From contig NZ_BLID01000001.1 in the NCBI RefSeq assembly GCF_009811315.1, positions 248,001-312,000 of the forward strand: a stretch of 64,000 nucleotides of DNA, in the 5' to 3' direction. The notes under the pieces are model-generated. The model worked only from the letters and a program-made list of their open reading frames with translations, searched no databases and had not been told where the DNA came from. The DNA is from Vibrio atypicus (lineage in GTDB: Bacteria > Pseudomonadota > Gammaproteobacteria > Enterobacterales > Vibrionaceae). Position numbers and translations under genes: made by a program. This document shows, piece after piece, positions 45,852 to 54,922 of this stretch; position 1 is the first letter of the stretch; the number at the start of each line of letters is the position of its first letter.

Positions 45852-46367
45852 CTATACCGTCTGAGAACCCGATGCCGACGCACCAGCTCTACAGTTAAAC
45901 AATTGCTTGGATAGACCAAACATCTTTTCTAGCTGCCTAAACACCATGAACACGCCACCAATCGGCAAGCTGTAGTTCATCCAACTACTCGAAACACCTA
46001 AGGTAATGAGTTCAAAAAAAGCGGTGCGTTGAACATGTTGATAGCCGAGGAAAATAATGGCAAAGATAGAAACTAAAACAGCAAGCTCTAAAGAGAGTAC
46101 GAGTCCAAGACGGACCTTCTCTGGCAATTTATCGGAGAAAAAAGTAATGTTGACATGTGTACCGCGTTTAATCGCAATCGCACAACCAATCAACGACATA
46201 TACATAAACAGAACTCTAGCGAGCTCTTCACTCCAAAGGGAAGGATCGTTTAATAACCAGCGCGTTCCTATTTGCCAAGTCAGCACAACAAGCAGCCCGG
46301 CCATCAAAGGTACGGTGATGATCTCTTCAATATTATCAATGATCTTTCTTAACATCTTAAGCTCCAT
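45852..46367 (-). CDS. siaQ: Sialic acid TRAP transporter, small permease
   Basis: This DctQ-type subunit of 171 residues has four membrane helices and RWLLNDPSLWSEELARVLFMY, the standard DctQ motif, then RGTHVNITFFSD. It is separate from SiaM here, unlike the fused SiaQM of Haemophilus. It lies between siaP and siaM. Confidence 0.92.
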   Translation of the reverse strand: MELKMLRKIIDNIEEIITVPLMAGLLVVLTWQIGTRWLLNDPSLWSEELARVLFMYMSLIGCAIAIKRGTHVNITFFSDKLPEKVRLGLVLSLELAVLVSIFAIIFLGYQHVQRTAFFELITLGVSSSWMNYSLPIGGVFMVFRQLEKMFGLSKQLFNCRAGASASGSQTV

Positions 46368-46422
46368 GGCTGACCAACTTGGCCAGCCTGAATTATTGAA
46401 ATCAGCCTAATGGCTCATCTCA

Positions 46423-47388
46423 CTACATTGCTGCTAGCTTTTTAACCACAGGTTCACCGATTTTTTCTTCAAACTCAGCGTACAATGGCTGCATAGCTTC
46501 TCGGAACGGAGCAAGATCCGGATAAGTGACATTCACCCCTTCTTTTTCAAAAAACGAAACAAGCTCTGCTTCTTGCTTTTTCACTGACGCTGTATGTGCC
46601 GCACCCGCTTTAGCCACCGCTTTACTAACGATATCTTTCTCAGCATCAGAGAGTTTTTGCCAAGTCGGCTCAGAGATAATCACCATTTGGTCATTCACAA
46701 TATGGTTTGTCATCGCTAAGTTGGCCTGAACTTCATAAAACTTCATTGTTTTAATAGTTGGCAACGGGTTTTCTTGGCCATCAACGGCGTTTGTTTGCAA
46801 TGCTAGATAAACTTCAGAGAACGCCATTGGTGTTGGAGATGCGCCAGAAAGTTTTGCGTAATTCAAGTTTGGTTTTGCATTTGGAACACGTAGCTTAAGA
46901 CCTTTGAAATCTTCAATCTTAGCGAGAGGACGGTTAGAAGTGGTTTCACGTGTACCGTTATACCAAGTATCTAGAGCACGCCAATTGAACTTAGTTAACA
47001 TTTCTTGGCGAATACCTTGACCAAACTCAGAGTCAAACATACGGCGTAGATGTTCGTAGTCACGAGCGACATAAGGCAGAGTGACAGCTTCAGCGCGCGG
47101 GATCCATAACCCCATGCGGCCAAACTCTGCATAAGTAATATCAAGATCACCAAGGCTTAGCTGTTGTAGCATCGCACGGTCATCACCAAGCTGAGCACTT
47201 GGGTACAGCGCTAACTTCAGCTCACCATTACTCATTTCTTCAATCGTATCAGCCAGTAATTTGGCAGACGTGTACTCGACAGAACCGACAGACGCCTGCA
47301 TCCCCATTTTCAGTGTCGTTTCAGCCTGTACAGAAAGTGCACACCCAAGCGTCAGCATCGCGATAGTAATTTTGTTGATGGCTTTCAT
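46423..47388 (-). CDS. siaP: Sialic acid TRAP transporter, substrate-binding protein
   Basis: This periplasmic DctP-type protein binds Neu5Ac. It has about 321 residues with a signal peptide ending near SVQA-ET. Ligand-type residues lie in KLRVPNAKPNLNYAKLSG and NAVDGQENPL. The ATG at 47388 begins the signal peptide with AAGGGA upstream; a longer frame to 47433 is unlikely. It is first of siaP-siaQ-siaM-nanA and divergent from nanE. Confidence 0.93.
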   Translation of the reverse strand: MKAINKITIAMLTLGCALSVQAETTLKMGMQASVGSVEYTSAKLLADTIEEMSNGELKLALYPSAQLGDDRAMLQQLSLGDLDITYAEFGRMGLWIPRAEAVTLPYVARDYEHLRRMFDSEFGQGIRQEMLTKFNWRALDTWYNGTRETTSNRPLAKIEDFKGLKLRVPNAKPNLNYAKLSGASPTPMAFSEVYLALQTNAVDGQENPLPTIKTMKFYEVQANLAMTNHIVNDQMVIISEPTWQKLSDAEKDIVSKAVAKAGAAHTASVKKQEAELVSFFEKEGVNVTYPDLAPFREAMQPLYAEFEEKIGEPVVKKLAAM

Positions 47389-47449
47389 ATTATTCCCTTT
47401 TATTCGATTTTTACCTTGTTTCACCAATTTCAAAAAAAACTTTTATTTT

Positions 47450-47504
47450 GTTTGAAAAAAATCTTCGTTATGGATTATTATTGCGGTGAAGATTATTTTC
47501 AAAC
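47450..47504. repeat. Large inverted repeat in siaP/nanE promoter region
   Basis: GTTTGAAAAAAATCTTC (47450-47466) and GAAGATTATTTTCAAAC (47488-47504) are 17-bp arms with one mismatch, separated by 21 bases. They lie about 60 bases before siaP and 130 before nanE. A regulator such as the RpiR protein could bind there; this is inferred. Confidence 0.65.
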
Positions 47505-47516
47505 CAACTTTTTACA

Positions 47517-47538
47517 AAATGTGATCGCGGACAAAAAT
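47517..47538. promoter_or_regulatory. Candidate CRP site, siaP/nanE region
   Basis: AAATGTGATC matches the left half of the CRP consensus perfectly, but the right half (ACAAAAATT) is poor. CRP control of nan genes is known in some Vibrio; this site is only a candidate. Confidence 0.3.
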
Positions 47539-47635
47539 TCGCCACCGTTATCAATTGGCAGACTGATTAGACGAATTGTGATGAATCAATTTTCACCATT
47601 ACTCCGCAATATACGCTTAAGTTATGAGGCCCATC

Positions 47636-48346
47636 GTGAGAAGAAAAAAGTTAAATATCAGTGAGTTAAAAAAATCACTACTTGGTCAAACCGTTGTTTC
47701 TATTCAGCCCGTTGTTGGCAGCCCACTGGAAAAAACCGAATTTATCGTGGCGATGGCACTCGCTGCAGAACAAGCCGGAGCCAAGGCCTTACGCATTGAA
47801 GGTGTTGAAAATGTCACCGCTGTTTCCGCCGTTGTGAGTGTACCAATTATTGGAATTGTGAAACGTGACTTACAGGACAGTCCGGTACGCATCACACCAT
47901 TTGCCAGTGATGTTGATGATCTTGCCAATGCTGGCGCCACAATCATCGCATTTGACGCAACAGACCGACCTCGCCCAGAGAGTCGAGAGCGTATCGCGCA
48001 GACCATTAAAAACTCAGGGTGTTTTGCTATGGCTGACAGCTCTTGCTTTGCTGATGGAGTATGGGCTCACGCTCATGGTGTTGAGATAATAGGTTCAACG
48101 CTATCAGGGTACGTTGGCGAGACAGAACCAACAGAACCAGATTTGCAACTGGTCAAACAGTTTTCTGAAGCTGGATTCTTTACAATGGCCGAAGGCCGCT
48201 ACAACACACCAGAGCTAGCAGCAAAAGCCATTGAGTCAGGTGCTGTAGCCGTCACCGTTGGCTCAGCCATTACCCGAATGGAAGTGGTCACAAATTGGTT
48301 TAACTCAGCCACTCAAGCAGCAGGAGCAAAGGAATGTGTACACTAG
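47636..48346 (+). CDS. nanE: N-acetylmannosamine-6-phosphate 2-epimerase
   Basis: This cytoplasmic TIM-barrel enzyme converts ManNAc-6-P to GlcNAc-6-P. It has about 236 residues with [47 protein letters not shown] and [12 protein letters not shown], all family motifs. A GTG at 47636 is preferred because GAGG precedes it by 6 bases; the in-frame ATG at 47624 has a weak site and would add four residues. It overlaps nanK by 13 bases. Confidence 0.92.
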   Translation: MRRKKLNISELKKSLLGQTVVSIQPVVGSPLEKTEFIVAMALAAEQAGAKALRIEGVENVTAVSAVVSVPIIGIVKRDLQDSPVRITPFASDVDDLANAGATIIAFDATDRPRPESRERIAQTIKNSGCFAMADSSCFADGVWAHAHGVEIIGSTLSGYVGETEPTEPDLQLVKQFSEAGFFTMAEGRYNTPELAAKAIESGAVAVTVGSAITRMEVVTNWFNSATQAAGAKECVH

Positions 48347-49203
48347 CCATCGATATCGGTGGAACCAAAGTCGCCTTAGGCTTAGTTGAAAATGGCAGAA
48401 TCACAGAGCGATGCCAGTTCCCGACACCAAAAGCGACGAGCGCATTGCAGTTTGCTCAACAAATCTTGAGCCATTGTGAAACTTGGATTCCCTATATTTC
48501 AGCAGTGGGTGTCTCGACAACGGGGTTGGTTTCAGAGCAGGGAATCACGGCGATTAACCCTGATACACTGGCCTTTCCGACTCCTTTCCCACTTGCAGAT
48601 GCGCTCGAGGCTCTAACGCACAAACCCGTCGCCATGTTAAACGACGCGCAAGCCGCTGCTTGGTTTGAATATAAAAACCTCGAATCTCCATTAAGAAACA
48701 TGGCTTTTATTACCGTCTCTACTGGTGTGGGCGGAGGTATTATTATTAACGGCCAGCTCCACAAGGGCGCGGCGGGATTGGCGGGTCATATTGGGCACAC
48801 TTCCATTGATATGCATGGTCCAAACTGTGGCTGTGGTCAACGTGGATGTGTTGAAGTTATCGCTTCAGGAACCGCCATTAAACGAGCGAGTGATGACGTT
48901 TTTAACCCTCCAATTTCCAATATAGAACTGTTTTCCATCGCAAAAGAAGAACCAGTTGCTGATCAGATCATTGAAACCAGTGCTCATGCCATCGCGACCC
49001 TTTGTTGCAACTTAAAAGCCTCACTGGATTTGGAAGTCATTGTATTAGGTGGTGGGGTTGGCCTCGCAGCTGGATATATTGAACGAGTCCGAAAACACAT
49101 TGCCAATAAGCCTTCTGTTTTTCAGGTTTCAATCTTACCTGCAAAAGGCGACTACGACGCATGCCTGCTTGGCGCAGCTTTTCAAATTAAGGAATCACTA
49201 TGA
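48334..49203 (+). CDS. nanK: N-acetylmannosamine kinase (ROK family)
   Basis: This cytoplasmic kinase phosphorylates ManNAc from NanA at O6. The 289-residue ROK protein has the ATP loop [10 protein letters not shown] (7-16), the catalytic region [21 protein letters not shown], and the zinc motif [15 protein letters not shown]. It starts within the end of nanE and overlaps nagA by 4 bases, so the three enzymes are made together. Confidence 0.93.
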   Translation: MCTLAIDIGGTKVALGLVENGRITERCQFPTPKATSALQFAQQILSHCETWIPYISAVGVSTTGLVSEQGITAINPDTLAFPTPFPLADALEALTHKPVAMLNDAQAAAWFEYKNLESPLRNMAFITVSTGVGGGIIINGQLHKGAAGLAGHIGHTSIDMHGPNCGCGQRGCVEVIASGTAIKRASDDVFNPPISNIELFSIAKEEPVADQIIETSAHAIATLCCNLKASLDLEVIVLGGGVGLAAGYIERVRKHIANKPSVFQVSILPAKGDYDACLLGAAFQIKESL

Positions 49204-50333
49204 CATTGAAGGCGATTTCCGCTCCAAGAATCTTTGACGGCGAACGCTACCACATCGATAGCGCCCTCATCTGGCAAGACAATAAGATTATCAACATCAT
49301 CCCGATCGATGATTTAAATCCAGAGATTGGACATCAACATTATGAAGATGCGTTAATCAGTCCAGGCTTTATTGATCTCCAAGTCAATGGCGGTGGCGAT
49401 GTGATGCTTAACAGTCAAACCACCCCATCGGCTATGCAAACAATCTGCCTTGCACATCGAAAGCATGGGACCGCTTATTTATTGCCAACCTTGATCAGTG
49501 CAACACCCGAGAAAATATCTCGCGCACTCAAAGCTACTCAGCAAGCGCTAGACGATAAGGTTGCAGGCGTACTTGGTCTTCATCTCGAAGGGCCTTGGCT
49601 CAATCCGATAAAAAAAGGGGCACATGATGCCAACCTGTTTTATTCACCGAGTATTGACGAGCTAGAGCAGTTTCCTTGGCCCTCTAAAGGAAAATTGCTC
49701 ATTACGGCAGCAATAGAGAATCTAGACCAAGCCTCACTGGATTGGCTGCATAACCGAGAATTTACCGTATCTTGCGGCCACTCGAACGCTGAAATTGAAC
49801 AACTCACCGACGATAAACTCATGCTTGTTTCTGGCTTTACTCATCTGTTTAATGCCATGTCGCCTTTCGAAGGCCGCGCTCCCGGTACGGTTGGTGCAGC
49901 ATTAAAAAGTGATCACGCATGGTGCTCCATCATTGCTGATGGCATTCACGTTCATCCTCAAAGTGTACTGCTGGCTCATAAAATAAAACCGGCTGGCAAA
50001 CTACTCATCGTCACAGATGCCATGGCCTCCGTTGGCAGTAAAACCAATCAATTTGAACTCGATGGCGAAACTATCGCTGTAATTGACGGCAAATTAGTCA
50101 ATAGCCAAGGTGCGTTAGCGGGCGCGCACATTGGTATGGATGAATCGGTGGCAAACGTCATTGAATGGGGCATCAGTGAGAATGAGGCGCTCAAAATGGC
50201 TTCGACCTACCCCGCGCAGGCTATACAGTGTGACGATCTTGGTTTTCTAAAACCGGGCTATCGTGCTGCAGCGACAATTCTCTCTTCAAACTACGAGAGC
50301 TTAAAAGTCCTTGTGGATGGTAAAGTCTATTAG
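49200..50333 (+). CDS. nagA: N-acetylglucosamine-6-phosphate deacetylase
   Basis: This amidohydrolase removes acetate from GlcNAc-6-P, giving GlcN-6-P for glycolysis. The 377-residue protein has GFIDLQVNGGGDVML, LHLEGPWLNPIKKGAHD (metal Glu), VSCGHSNA, FTHLFNAMSPFEGRAPG, IADGIHVHP and the catalytic Asp in IVTDAMAS. It is last of nanE-nanK-nagA. No nagB is seen in the window. Confidence 0.94.
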   Translation: MTLKAISAPRIFDGERYHIDSALIWQDNKIINIIPIDDLNPEIGHQHYEDALISPGFIDLQVNGGGDVMLNSQTTPSAMQTICLAHRKHGTAYLLPTLISATPEKISRALKATQQALDDKVAGVLGLHLEGPWLNPIKKGAHDANLFYSPSIDELEQFPWPSKGKLLITAAIENLDQASLDWLHNREFTVSCGHSNAEIEQLTDDKLMLVSGFTHLFNAMSPFEGRAPGTVGAALKSDHAWCSIIADGIHVHPQSVLLAHKIKPAGKLLIVTDAMASVGSKTNQFELDGETIAVIDGKLVNSQGALAGAHIGMDESVANVIEWGISENEALKMASTYPAQAIQCDDLGFLKPGYRAAATILSSNYESLKVLVDGKVY

Positions 50334-50342
50334 AATCACCAA

Positions 50343-50376
50343 AAAAGAAGGTGCCTATTACCGCATCTTCTTTTAT
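50343..50376 (+). terminator. Terminator after nagA
   Basis: AAAAGAAGGTGC and GCATCTTCTTTT pair over 12 bases with one G-U around an 8-base loop, followed by ATTAAATAAA. Confidence 0.75.
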
Positions 50377-50446
50377 TAAATAAAATCAGAGGCTTGATTA
50401 GCGTTCATTTTCACTAAACAATAGTGATAGGCACAAGGAGCGCAAT

Positions 50447-51313
50447 ATGTCAGACAAAATCTCTACCACCGCATTAGCGAAATCTCGCGAGCTCGACGCA
50501 AAACAGCTTTTCACAGAGCTTAAATTCGCTGGCTATATCAATCGCGGCGATGAAGGGTGGATCCTAACTGAGATTGGGGCAAAATTTGGGGGCGAATATG
50601 TTGATCACCCTAAATTTGGTCAATTCATTGTCTGGCCAGAAAATCTTCTTATTGACTCCACTGCCACCAGCGGAAAAACCTTAAGTGCGACGCAAATTGG
50701 CCAACGTTTTTCTCTTCATGGCAAAAAGATCAATCAACTTCTGCAAGAGCTTGGTTGGATTACCAAAACGGAGGATGGCTGGCATGTCTCTGAATCCGGT
50801 CTAACCGTGGGAGGCTATCAACGTGAAGACAAAGAGAGTAGCAACCAGTTTGTTGTATGGCATGACTCCATCGTTCGCAATAAAAGGCTGCGACAATCTG
50901 TAGTCGAATTCTCAGGTCAAGACGCAGAAGCGCACGCGACAGACAAATCGCTTTCTAGCTTTAGGCAAAAATTTGAAGCCAAACATCGCAGCTTAGATGG
51001 CCACTACGTACGTTCGAAAGGCGAATTGGTCATTGATAACTGGCTTTACATGAACGGTATTGTCCATGCCTATGACCGCCAGCTTCCGATTGAGCAAGAC
51101 GTATTGAGTGACTTCTACTTGCCTACAGGAAAAGTTTATCTTCAATACTGGGGAACCGATGCTGTAACCATTTCTGATAAAGAACGAGAAGCGATAAAAG
51201 CCGTCTACGAACAACACAATTTCCCTTTGATTGAGGTGTTCCCAGAGCAAATCGAACAGCTAGACGATGTTTTACCAGCAAAACTCAAAGAGTTTGGCAT
51301 CAAAGCTTATTGA
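50447..51313 (+). CDS. Tandem KilAC-like domains with PD-(D/E)xK-type nuclease-like domain
   Basis: I do not recognise a named family for this 288-residue protein. The N-terminal half holds two similar modules, each ending in Gly-Gly-Tyr and a VW stretch: LTEIGAKFGGEYVDHPKFG..FIVWP (about 47-72) and VSESGLTVGGYQRED..FVVWH (about 110-140). These resemble phage antirepressor C-terminal domains. The C-terminal half looks like a restriction-endonuclease fold, with E193 in SKGELVIDNWLYMNG, D222 in SDFYLP and LQYWG (231-236). Position Q233 is Gln where relatives often have the metal Glu. AAGGAG precedes the ATG. It stands alone. Confidence 0.55.
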   Translation: MSDKISTTALAKSRELDAKQLFTELKFAGYINRGDEGWILTEIGAKFGGEYVDHPKFGQFIVWPENLLIDSTATSGKTLSATQIGQRFSLHGKKINQLLQELGWITKTEDGWHVSESGLTVGGYQREDKESSNQFVVWHDSIVRNKRLRQSVVEFSGQDAEAHATDKSLSSFRQKFEAKHRSLDGHYVRSKGELVIDNWLYMNGIVHAYDRQLPIEQDVLSDFYLPTGKVYLQYWGTDAVTISDKEREAIKAVYEQHNFPLIEVFPEQIEQLDDVLPAKLKEFGIKAY

Positions 51314-51400
51314 TGAATTGAAACCAGATTATTTGATATATCAATTGGTTAAATGCCAGCATTCTGTATATCATCAGCCAAGTAAGCAAGGAGGCTGACA

Positions 51401-52324
51401 ATGGCAAAAGACTTATTCGCAAACCTAGATCTTAATCTACTGCGCACATTTATTATTCTTCACCAAGAGCGGAATATGCGTAAAGCGGCCGAACGTCTAT
51501 TCGTATCTCAACCCGCTGTGAGTAAAGCACTACAACGCCTACGCGACCACTTTGATGATGAGCTATTTGTTAAAACGCACCATGGACTGCGCGCAACAGA
51601 CTATTCCAATACACTTGCAGACAACATTGGACCTCTTCTTGATCAATTATCGAATTCTCTCAACGCAACAAGCCCATTTAAACCAAACGAACTCGATGGC
51701 GTGATTAAAATTGCCCTAGCTCCTTTTATATTGAGCTCATTTGCCAGTGATATTTTCCTCGCGATTCGCACTCAGGCTCCAAATCTGCAAGTACAGCTTC
51801 TCAACTGGTCAAAGAGCACGATGCAAGAACTCATCAACGACGAAGTACTAATAGGTGTTAACTACGAAATTAGCCACGCGCCTAAAGAGCTGATCAGTAA
51901 AAAGGTCGCACAAGATAGTTTTCATATCTACCTGCGAAAAGATCATCCATACGAGGGCAAGATTTTGGATTTTGAACAGGCGGCTCATTTTGAGTTCGCT
52001 ACCATCATCGCCGCAGATTGGAATTCAACACAATCGTTTACTGAAAAGATGCTAAAACTGAGGAATATCGAACCCAACATCGCTTTTCGTTCAGAGCTAC
52101 CTTCTGCTGTTATATCGGTTGTGGAAAATTCTGATATTGCTTTCCCTGCTTCTAAACTCACGAACGCTGATAAATCAACAACGTTAAGGCGTATTCCTAT
52201 TGTTATGGATAACGAAGAGTTTGGACCAGAAGTTTTTGTCTATTACCACCACAAAAATCGTCAAAACGAAACAACACAATGGATTAAGCGCATTCTGGAA
52301 GATCTTCTAAACAGTGATAACTAA
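51401..52324 (+). CDS. LysR family transcriptional regulator
   Basis: This is a 307-residue regulator. The N-terminal helix-turn-helix is LDLNLLRTFIILHQERNMRKAAERLFVSQPAVSKALQRLR (about 8-47), and the C-terminal periplasmic-binding-like effector domain follows from about 90. An AGGAGG ribosome site precedes the ATG. No divergent partner gene is present, so its target is unclear. It could control the lipoprotein gene 170 bases downstream. Confidence 0.88.
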   Translation: MAKDLFANLDLNLLRTFIILHQERNMRKAAERLFVSQPAVSKALQRLRDHFDDELFVKTHHGLRATDYSNTLADNIGPLLDQLSNSLNATSPFKPNELDGVIKIALAPFILSSFASDIFLAIRTQAPNLQVQLLNWSKSTMQELINDEVLIGVNYEISHAPKELISKKVAQDSFHIYLRKDHPYEGKILDFEQAAHFEFATIIAADWNSTQSFTEKMLKLRNIEPNIAFRSELPSAVISVVENSDIAFPASKLTNADKSTTLRRIPIVMDNEEFGPEVFVYYHHKNRQNETTQWIKRILEDLLNSDN

Positions 52325-52343
52325 CGGTTATCACGCTTTTTCC
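52314..52343 (+). terminator. Terminator overlapping the LysR stop codon
   Basis: GTGATAAC and GTTATCAC form an 8-bp stem around TAACG, followed by GCTTTTT. The stem includes the stop codon. Confidence 0.75.
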
Positions 52344-52497
52344 TCTGACTCATTAATAACTCAAGATTAAGAGCCCTTTTCTATTAAGCAATTAGAGCAA
52401 AATTAGGGCTCACCATATACTTCTCTCATCGGCTAGGAACGCCACTTCACCAGCAAGAAGCTCGGTTAGTACGACAACATTTTTTGAGAGAACCACT

Positions 52498-53346
52498 ATG
52501 AAACTTAAACTTCTATCTACTCTAATTGCTGCATCTGTTTTAGCGGGCTGTTCATCTGGCGGATCATCATCAAACGACAGCGCAAGAGGAACGCCAGTTA
52601 ACCCGATTGAAATTGAGATTGAAAACCCAATTGAAACAGGCGGTCAGTACACCGTCGATGCGCAAGGTACCGTCTACAACAACGGAACGGAAGTAGCTAA
52701 AATTGATACCACAACTGGATTGTTAACGGTTGATGGTGTGGTCATCGGCAGCGTTGATTCTCACGATTTTGCTTCTGCCTCATTCGTCATGGTTGATCAC
52801 TCTTCAGGTAATACTTGGCAAGTGGTGGTGGATAAAAACGGTAACTTAACGATTACCCCTCTTGATGTTGATGGCGGTTGGGGAAATGTTCCAAAAGAGC
52901 ACCCGATTGAAATAAATCCTGAGAACCCAATTGAACATGGCCCTCAGAATCCAATTGAAGCCCACCCTGAAAATCCAATCGAAACAGGTGGCCAATACAG
53001 CATCGATGCACAAGGCAAGGTTTACAACAATGGCACTGAAGTGGCGAGTTTAGACACTTCAACAGGTTTAATCACTGTCGATGGTGTAGTTATTGGCCGC
53101 GTTGATTCTCATGACTTGAAGTCAGGCACATTGGTTATCGTCGACCATTCATCGGGCAACACTTACAACGTAGCAATAGACAAGAGCGGTAACCTAACCA
53201 TCTCACCAGCTGATGTTGATGCCGATTGGGGTCTAAACAAGCAACCTAAGTTAGATGAACTTAAAACAAACTTGCAAAGCCTTTCACAAGAACAGCGCCA
53301 ACAACTAAAACAAGCCATTAAAGACCGCGTCAACGCACGCTCGTAA
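52498..53346 (+). CDS. Lipoprotein with duplicated beta-rich module and NPIE repeats
   Basis: I do not recognise the family of this 282-residue lipoprotein (lipobox VLAGC, C18, followed by a Ser/Gly-rich region). Two modules of about 85 residues are clearly duplicated: both start NPIETGGQY, continue DAQGxVYNNGTEVA and TVDGVVIG, then VDHSSGNT, and end NLTI-P-DVD..WG. Between them lies a short tandem array, HPIEINPENPIE then GPQNPIEAHPENPIE. A C-terminal helical tail with QSLSQEQRQQLKQAI follows. It may be a surface or periplasmic adhesin-like or stalk protein; function unknown. Confidence 0.75.
   Translation: MKLKLLSTLIAASVLAGCSSGGSSSNDSARGTPVNPIEIEIENPIETGGQYTVDAQGTVYNNGTEVAKIDTTTGLLTVDGVVIGSVDSHDFASASFVMVDHSSGNTWQVVVDKNGNLTITPLDVDGGWGNVPKEHPIEINPENPIEHGPQNPIEAHPENPIETGGQYSIDAQGKVYNNGTEVASLDTSTGLITVDGVVIGRVDSHDLKSGTLVIVDHSSGNTYNVAIDKSGNLTISPADVDADWGLNKQPKLDELKTNLQSLSQEQRQQLKQAIKDRVNARS
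52615..52990 (+). repeat. Short NPIE-encoding repeats within the lipoprotein gene
   Basis: Copies of a repeat encoding N/H-P-I-E with spacers occur before the first module and four or more times between 52900 and 52985, on the background of a larger module duplication. The array may vary in copy number between strains. Confidence 0.6.
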
Positions 53347-53373
53347 TAACCATCCAATAATAGCAAGCAAAGG

Positions 53374-53400
53374 AGCCGCTTAATCGTAAGCGGCTTTTTC
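53374..53400 (+). terminator. Terminator after the repeat lipoprotein gene
   Basis: AGCCGCTTA and TAAGCGGCT form a 9-bp stem around ATCG, followed by TTTTTC. It lies 27 bases before the next gene on the same strand. Confidence 0.9.
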
Positions 53401-53426
53401 TTTTTCAGTCTGTCAGGTCTATTCGC

Positions 53427-54080
53427 ATGAAACGTTTAATTCTTTGTACCTTAATCATCAGTAGCTCAGTTGCTGCGCAGCCTAACCTTCAATATCACGA
53501 GCCAAGTTTGAGTTTTCAAATGGCTCAAAACAATGATGAATGGATTGGCACTATCTCTGGCACTATTCAAGCCACCGAAGAAATCAACATTTCAGCTGAG
53601 ATTGATTCAACGGGTTACCTAGAGTTGGGAACTGGATATGGAATCATGCTGGGTAGTGTGTACACTGAAGCGTATGTCAGCTATGGCCGAGCGGATATCA
53701 TTGATATCTACGATGCGGGTTTATTTGCTGCCACCGCCCTTACTCCTCAACTCATGGTATTTGGCAACACGTCCCATGAATGGCGAAAGAACACCTTGGG
53801 GGAACACCTGCCTGTCTTTGACCATACTGAGCGCGAATGGAAAAACACACTAGGCGCAAGCTACAGTTTCAATCCTTGGGTTAATGCTAGTTATACTTTT
53901 AACTACGATAAGAATCTCACAGATTCTGGATACCGAACTAATCAAGATATTCAATTAACGTTTAAACCTCGCTGGGTAGAACCTTATATAAAATACACCT
54001 TTGGAGATCATCGAGTGACACCTAGCTCCAGTGTTACGGGTGAAGATAGTGTTGAGTTTGGCGTCAATGTACGTTTCTAA
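53427..54080 (+). CDS. Putative outer-membrane beta-barrel protein
   Basis: This 217-residue protein has a signal peptide (cleavage near SVAA-QP, residue 18) and alternating aromatic/polar strands (LELGTGYGIMLGSVYTEAYVSYGR, ASYTFNYDK). It ends GVNVRF, with the terminal Phe of outer-membrane barrels. The length suits an 8-strand barrel. A strong terminator lies just before it, so it may depend on read-through or a promoter overlapping the hairpin. No family is recognised. Confidence 0.65.
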   Translation: MKRLILCTLIISSSVAAQPNLQYHEPSLSFQMAQNNDEWIGTISGTIQATEEINISAEIDSTGYLELGTGYGIMLGSVYTEAYVSYGRADIIDIYDAGLFAATALTPQLMVFGNTSHEWRKNTLGEHLPVFDHTEREWKNTLGASYSFNPWVNASYTFNYDKNLTDSGYRTNQDIQLTFKPRWVEPYIKYTFGDHRVTPSSSVTGEDSVEFGVNVRF

Positions 54081-54087
54081 AACGCAA

Positions 54088-54108
54088 AAAGCCCCAACGA
54101 GGGGCTTT
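54088..54108. terminator. Bidirectional terminator, barrel gene / yccF
   Basis: AAAGCCCC and GGGGCTTT form an 8-bp stem around AACGA, with T-rich flanks both ways, between convergent genes. Confidence 0.85.
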
Positions 54109-54136
54109 CATTTTGATGTCGCCATTGGCTAGAACA

Positions 54137-54565
54137 TTACTTTGAGTAACGAGCCATGGCTGCTTGCTCTTTTGGTACCACGGTTTTTCCAATCGGTGCA
54201 AGCGAGATATAAGCAAGTTTTAAATGCTGCAGCGCAAATGGGATGCCGATGATGGTAATAAAGCATGCCACTGCCGACATAATATGACCGATAGCTAGCC
54301 AGATACCCGCCAACAGGAACCAAACCACGTTACCGATCACGCCCAATGGACTGGTGCCGATATCCATCTCTTTGGTTAATTCATCTCTAGAGATCACCTC
54401 TTGACCAAATGGGAAGAACGAGAAGTTACCCATCACGAAACAAGCTCGTCCCCATGGAATACCGATAATACTGATAAAACAAATGATGCCGACTAACCAC
54501 CAAGCTAAGCCCATGAAAACGCCACCACACAAAAACCAAATAATATTTCCAAGTGCTCTTAACAC
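54137..54565 (-). CDS. yccF: YccF domain-containing inner-membrane protein
   Basis: This is a 142-residue protein with two YccF domains, each a pair of helices with the repeat IIWFLCGGVFMGLAW...ISIIGIPWGRAC and VVWFLLAGIWLAIGH...ITIIGIPFALQ. E. coli YccF is of unknown function. It lies 24 bases after the ABM-domain gene on the same strand. Confidence 0.85.
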   Translation of the reverse strand: MLRALGNIIWFLCGGVFMGLAWWLVGIICFISIIGIPWGRACFVMGNFSFFPFGQEVISRDELTKEMDIGTSPLGVIGNVVWFLLAGIWLAIGHIMSAVACFITIIGIPFALQHLKLAYISLAPIGKTVVPKEQAAMARYSK

Positions 54566-54589
54566 GCTATTTCTCCTTTCTAGAAAACC

Positions 54590-54883
54590 TTAACCATAGA
54601 CTTGCTCAAAGTGCTCTACGGTTGGGAATGGGTCATAAAAATGATGTAAAAGTGCCTTCCATTCCTGATATTCAGCAGACTGTCTAAAGCCCTGCTCGTG
54701 GTCTTCTAATGTTTGCCAATTCACTAATAAAATATAGCGGCTTGGGTTTTCAATGCATCGTTGCAGTTGATGCGACACGTAACCTTTCATACTTGAAATA
54801 ATAGCCTGCGCCTTAGCAAAATTTTGCTCAAACTCCTGCTCTAAAGTAGGTTTCACATCTAATATAGCGACTTCCAGTATCAT
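54590..54883 (-). CDS. Antibiotic biosynthesis monooxygenase (ABM) domain protein
   Basis: This is a 97-residue dimeric alpha-beta barrel protein. The features are EVAILDVKPTLEQEFEQNF, ISSMKGYVSHQLQRC, YILLVNWQTLEDHEQGFRQSAEYQEWKALL and a terminal FYDPFPTVEHFE. These proteins are typically small cofactor-free oxygenases or stress proteins; the substrate is unknown. It precedes yccF. Confidence 0.85.
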   Translation of the reverse strand: MILEVAILDVKPTLEQEFEQNFAKAQAIISSMKGYVSHQLQRCIENPSRYILLVNWQTLEDHEQGFRQSAEYQEWKALLHHFYDPFPTVEHFEQVYG

Positions 54884-54922
54884 GCTTTCTTCCTTAACCT
54901 AAGATGAACAAGTGAACTTTCT

